Positions 15,263 through 18,677 of a DNA stretch of 18,677 bases are shown in pieces. Source of the DNA: Ochromonadaceae sp. CCMP2298 (lineage: Eukaryota; Sar; Synurophyceae; Ochromonadales; Ochromonadaceae); assembly GCA_026770595.1 (NCBI GenBank), contig MU633957.1:1-18677 (forward strand), read 5' to 3'. Under the pieces are notes generated by a model. It saw only the letters and a list, made by a program, of their open reading frames with translations. It ran no database searches and was not told the origin of the DNA. Position 1 is the stretch's first letter, and each line of letters starts with the position of its first letter. The translations under genes and the position numbers were made by a program.

Positions 15263-17786
15263 ATGAGCAGTATACTAGTTATCTTAGCGATGGCATTATG
15301 TGTCTCACTGGTCGGCGCGAGTTGTCCGAACCACTGCAACTCGAACGGAGTCTGCGACAAATACGGCAGGTGCGTGGCAGTCCAGACCGGATACCCCCCA
15401 CTTCCCCTCCAGCCCCTGTACTCCTGTACTCCTCCCTCTTCCTAGAATCTCCCCCACAAACTAACGCTTCCATTGTATCTATTAGGTGTACTTGCGATGT
15501 GGGCTTCCAGGGCGCGGACTGCTCGGAGAAGATCTGTCCCTTCAGCCTGGCCTGGTCTGACCAAGCCTCCGCCATCGATGTCGCGCATGCAGAGGCCGAG
15601 TGCTCCAACCGTGGTCTGTGCAACAGGCACTCAGGCAAGTGCGCCTGCATGAGTGGCTTCTCGGGCTCCGCGTGCGAGCGCCTGGACTGCGCGTCTCAAT
15701 GCAGCCACAAGGGCGTATGCTACAGTATGCGGGACTTTGCCGCCCGCACGCGTAACGATCAGTCCGAGCGCTACACCTACACCACCCAGTGGGACGCAGA
15801 CAAGATCAAGGGCTGCCAGTGCGACTATCCGGCTGCTGGGTACGACTGCAGCCAGCAGCTGTGCGCTAGCGGGGACGACCCACTGACCACTGGGCAGAAG
15901 AATGAGGTGCAGCTGCTGCTCTGCTCCGCCTCCACCGGCAGCTTCGTGCTCTACTACAAGTAAGTACTCTAGGCACGCAGAGACTAAAACACTCAGACGC
16001 AGATATGCAGATACGCAATAGACGCATTGAATGACGCGAACACCTCTGACCGCTTCTCCCCACACCTACCCCTCCTCCTACATCCCTCCCTCACAACCTC
16101 CACAGCGGCCATCCCTCGCACTCCATCTCCCACGCCGCCAACGCCGCCGCGGTCAAGACGGCACTGCTGGCCATCCCACAATTGACTGGCGCCAAGGTGG
16201 TCTTCTCTCAGGCGCACGGCTCTGTCTGCCAGCTGCACGCCAACGTGGTGTCCGTAGAGTTCACTGAGCAATTCGGCGCACAATTCCCCCTCGTACCCTA
16301 CCTCGACGACACGCTCACAGACTCAGGCGGGTCCGTGACCATCTCGGCTGACGGTCTGGCGACCCTAACGGACGTGTCGGGGACCCAGATTAAGTCGGTC
16401 AAGGGCACGAAGGAGAACGAGATTTGCTCCAGCAGGGGACAGTGCGATCGCGCTGAGGGCATGTGCGCATGCTACGACACCAACGGCGACATGTACGGCT
16501 CCTCGGATGGCTATGGCGCTGCTGGCGCTAGGGGAGATTGCGGGTACATACAGTCCTCCACCTCCACGGAGGGCGTGAGCACCTGCCCGGGGGCTGTGCA
16601 GTGCTCAGGCCACGGTGTGTGCGACACCTCCTCGTTCCGCTGCTCATGCTCCACAGGCTGGGGGGGCGGCGACTGTTCACAGATGCAGTGCCCCGAGGGC
16701 AAGACGTGGTTCGCCTACCCCTCGGAGGACGAGTCCGCGCACATGGAGTACGATACATGCTCCAACATGGGCACGTGCAACTATCGCACGGGCAAGTGCC
16801 AGTGCCGGGAGGGATTCTACGGCGAGGCGTGCCAGTACATGGCCTGTGGGGGGGGGAAGACCGCCTGCCACGGGCATGGGCGCTGCCAAACTATGGCCGA
16901 GTTGGCACTGTGGGCGCAGAGCAACGGCGACGCTACTGAGTACCAGTACGGCTCTGACCCGAACGAGGTGGCGACCTGGGACTACGACCGAGTGCACGGC
17001 TGTCTGTGCGACTCGGGCTTCAGCGGCTACGACTGCAGCCTGGTGGACTGTCCTGCAGGCGATGACCCCGGCACGTACGAGGACCACTCAGAGGTGCAGC
17101 TGCTTCAGTGCATAGCCGACCAGGGCAACTTCACTCTATCCTTCAGACAGGCAGTGACGATCCCCCTGAGCTCCAACGTCACCGCGGAGGAGCTGCAGGA
17201 GGCCCTCAACGCCCTCCCCACCCTCACCAACGTCGCCGTCTACTTCATCTACGACGGCCTACCGCCCAACGGCACCCTCAACGACCTCAAACCCGACCTA
17301 ACCAAGGCCGACGGCTTCCCCGCCTGGGGGCGCATTATTGGCGAGGGGGCGAGCCGGTCTTTCCAGTACGTGCCCACAGTGTACGCAGCCACGAACTACA
17401 TGAACAGCTCCTTCTGCATGACGGATGGGTCGCAGGTGGCGGTGCTGCACTTCCAGTACACCCACGGGGACCTACCTGCCCTCATCGCACAGACAGTGGA
17501 CCTGGGAGATGCAGTCAACCACAACGCAGAGCCCCACTCGGGCAAGATACACGTCTACGACGATGGAGAGGAGCTGTACGGGCTGCAGAGCATACTGGGC
17601 ACCACGGAGACGGACGTGTGCAACAAAAGGGGCCTGTGCGACACCTCTTCCGGCCTGTGCCACTGCTTCGACACCTGGACCAGCTCAGACGGCATGCGGC
17701 AGGGCGGGGCGGGGTCAACACGCGACTGCGGCTACCGCAATGACTATCTGTTCTCCTCGGTCCACTCGGGCAGGGAGTCCGTCTAG
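15263..17786 (+). CDS. Secreted EGF-repeat (tenascin-like) protein with internal duplication
   Basis: Exons 15263-15369, 15486-15959 and 16106-17786 join to 753 residues ending in TAG. Residues 1-20 are a signal peptide (SSILVILAMALCVSLVGAS), so the protein is secreted. It consists of two similar modules, about 21-341 and 354-740. Each has EGF-like cysteine repeats (CPNHCNSNGVCDKYGRCTC..., CSNRGLCNRHSGKCAC...), then an element with WD-(K/R)-GC-CD-GYDCS and GDDP-T...EVQLL-C, then a cysteine-poor probable β-sandwich, then a closing EGF-like unit (ENEICSSRGQCD / ETDVCNKRGLCD) ending DCGY. Such proteins are common and often very large in stramenopiles and other protists; a role in the cell surface or matrix is inferred. 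No TM segment or GPI-like tail is seen. Three N-glycosylation sequons occur in the second module (for example NFT, NVT, NGT). The gene converges with the gene at the right edge. Confidence 0.85.
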
Positions 17787-18066
17787 TCAATTATCTATTT
17801 GTATTTCCCTGATGAGGGCTCATACCTAGACCTAGAACCCACATGTTGGGACAGGAGGTAGGGGAGATTGAAAGGCTGCGAAGGGGGCTTATTTTGGAAT
17901 GTAAAGTGTACAATGATTATCGCCAGCACCATAAGTATATACAGCTAACTAATACGGAAACTATGAGAAAATGGCCTCTTCCGCTTCGCAAAATCGGTGC
18001 ATGTGCATGTGATGCGTGTGTAGACGTCGCCCCCGCAGACTGCTCTGCGCGTCCACGTGTGTAATA

Positions 18067-18677
18067 CTAGAAATTCCCAGGCACGGTGTAGAGAGAGGTG
18101 GTGGAGGTAATGGGGTCGTTGGACAGCACCACTAGTGTGTATGCGAGGGCTAGCACCACTCCCACGCCCACCACCATCAGGACCTTCTGCGTAAGAGGGG
18201 AGGCCTCCCGAGGGGGCTCCTCGACAAGCACAGGTTCAGCGTTGAAACTATACATCTCGTCCTCGTCCCCTGCGTCCTTAACAACAGATGATGCGGATGC
18301 GGAAGAGGCTGCGGAGCTGGAGGGCCGTTGCACGTCCTGGATGCGGTTGGGCACTCGAAAGTTCATCTGCAGGCCCGGCAGGTCGATGAACGTCTTCGTC
18401 TCCTTCTCCCTCTTCAGCAGCTCCTCGAGCTCCCGCACCCGCCGAGCTACATCTATCTGCTCCTCAGCGCCGCCAGAGAGCTGCTTCGCCTTCGCCTGCT
18501 GAAGCTCCCATTCTAGCCGTAATATGCTATCTTGCAGCTGCGAGTTCTCCCTTAGCTTGAGCTGCATATACGAATACGACACGATGATGCCTATGCTGGC
18601 GAACCCTGTCGCAGGATCGAAGTGCGGGCCAAACGCTTCGCCATCCGCGAGCATCCGCAAGCCACCGATGGAGCATC
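18067..18677 (-). CDS. Partial two-TM coiled-coil protein of unknown function
   Basis: The frame is open from the window edge to TAG at 18069-18067 and gives the last 202 residues or so; the 5' end is missing, and an exon boundary could lie in the first codons shown. Order of features: GPHFDPATGFASIGIIVSYSYMQ with a first hydrophobic segment; a coiled coil rich in Leu, Glu, Arg and Lys (about 35-90 of the visible part); a conserved-looking FIDLPGLQMNFRVPNRIQ; a Ser/Ala-rich acidic linker; a second hydrophobic segment (VLMVVGVGVVLALAYTLVVL) and a short tail ending VPGNF. It looks like a membrane protein with a helical loop between two TM segments, possibly organellar, but I recognise no family. 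Its 3' end faces that of the EGF-repeat gene across 280 bp. Confidence 0.65.
   Translation of the reverse strand, partial: CSIGGLRMLADGEAFGPHFDPATGFASIGIIVSYSYMQLKLRENSQLQDSILRLEWELQQAKAKQLSGGAEEQIDVARRVRELEELLKREKETKTFIDLPGLQMNFRVPNRIQDVQRPSSSAASSASASSVVKDAGDEDEMYSFNAEPVLVEEPPREASPLTQKVLMVVGVGVVLALAYTLVVLSNDPITSTTSLYTVPGNF

Overview
The window is nuclear DNA from a protist. Genes have short GT-AG spliceosomal introns (about 70-200 bp, pyrimidine-rich before the acceptor). All recognisable families are eukaryotic. One protein (1570-2589) begins with a signal peptide followed directly by Phe and a Ser/Arg-rich stretch, the layout of bipartite targeting to a complex red-derived plastid. This points to an ochrophyte, cryptophyte or haptophyte alga, but the sequence does not settle which. 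I rebuilt the multi-exon genes by hand, and in every case the exon lengths sum to a whole number of codons.

Layout. Positions 1-1569 are mostly non-coding: a possible partial reading frame at the left edge (minus strand), then an AT-rich stretch with 11 copies of TGAGWA/TWCTCA, many arranged as palindromes. Position 1570 starts an intronless, probably plastid-targeted protein of unknown function (+). Positions 4469-2990 (-) hold TRM61, the catalytic subunit of the tRNA m1A58 methyltransferase, in three exons with its own TATA box. Divergent from it, 4826-6928 (+) is a six-exon, 463-residue protein with a possible OTU-type deubiquitinase domain. Positions 8763-7476 (-) encode a six-TM TMEM163/CDF-type metal transporter in three exons. 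Positions 12797-9174 (-) encode a 999-residue helical protein in five exons that resembles the glomulin/ALF4/YBP family.

Positions 13132-14513 (+) are a broken piggyBac-type transposase. About 120 bp further on is a 234-bp MITE-like element with roughly 50-bp terminal inverted repeats and TA flanks. Positions 15263-17786 (+) encode a secreted, internally duplicated EGF-repeat protein in three exons with an upstream TATA box. At the right edge (18677-18067, -) is the 3' end of a two-TM coiled-coil protein of unknown function.

The genes do not form one pathway: this is an ordinary compact algal gene neighbourhood with mobile-element debris. tRNA modification, possible ubiquitin removal, a possible cullin-ligase regulator, metal transport and an extracellular matrix-like protein sit side by side. 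I found no obviously new multi-gene system. The points most worth following up are the putative OTU protein with its altered Cys loop and unusual N-terminal domain, an intron bounded by a 9-bp direct repeat, the MITE, and the TGAGWA palindrome array.
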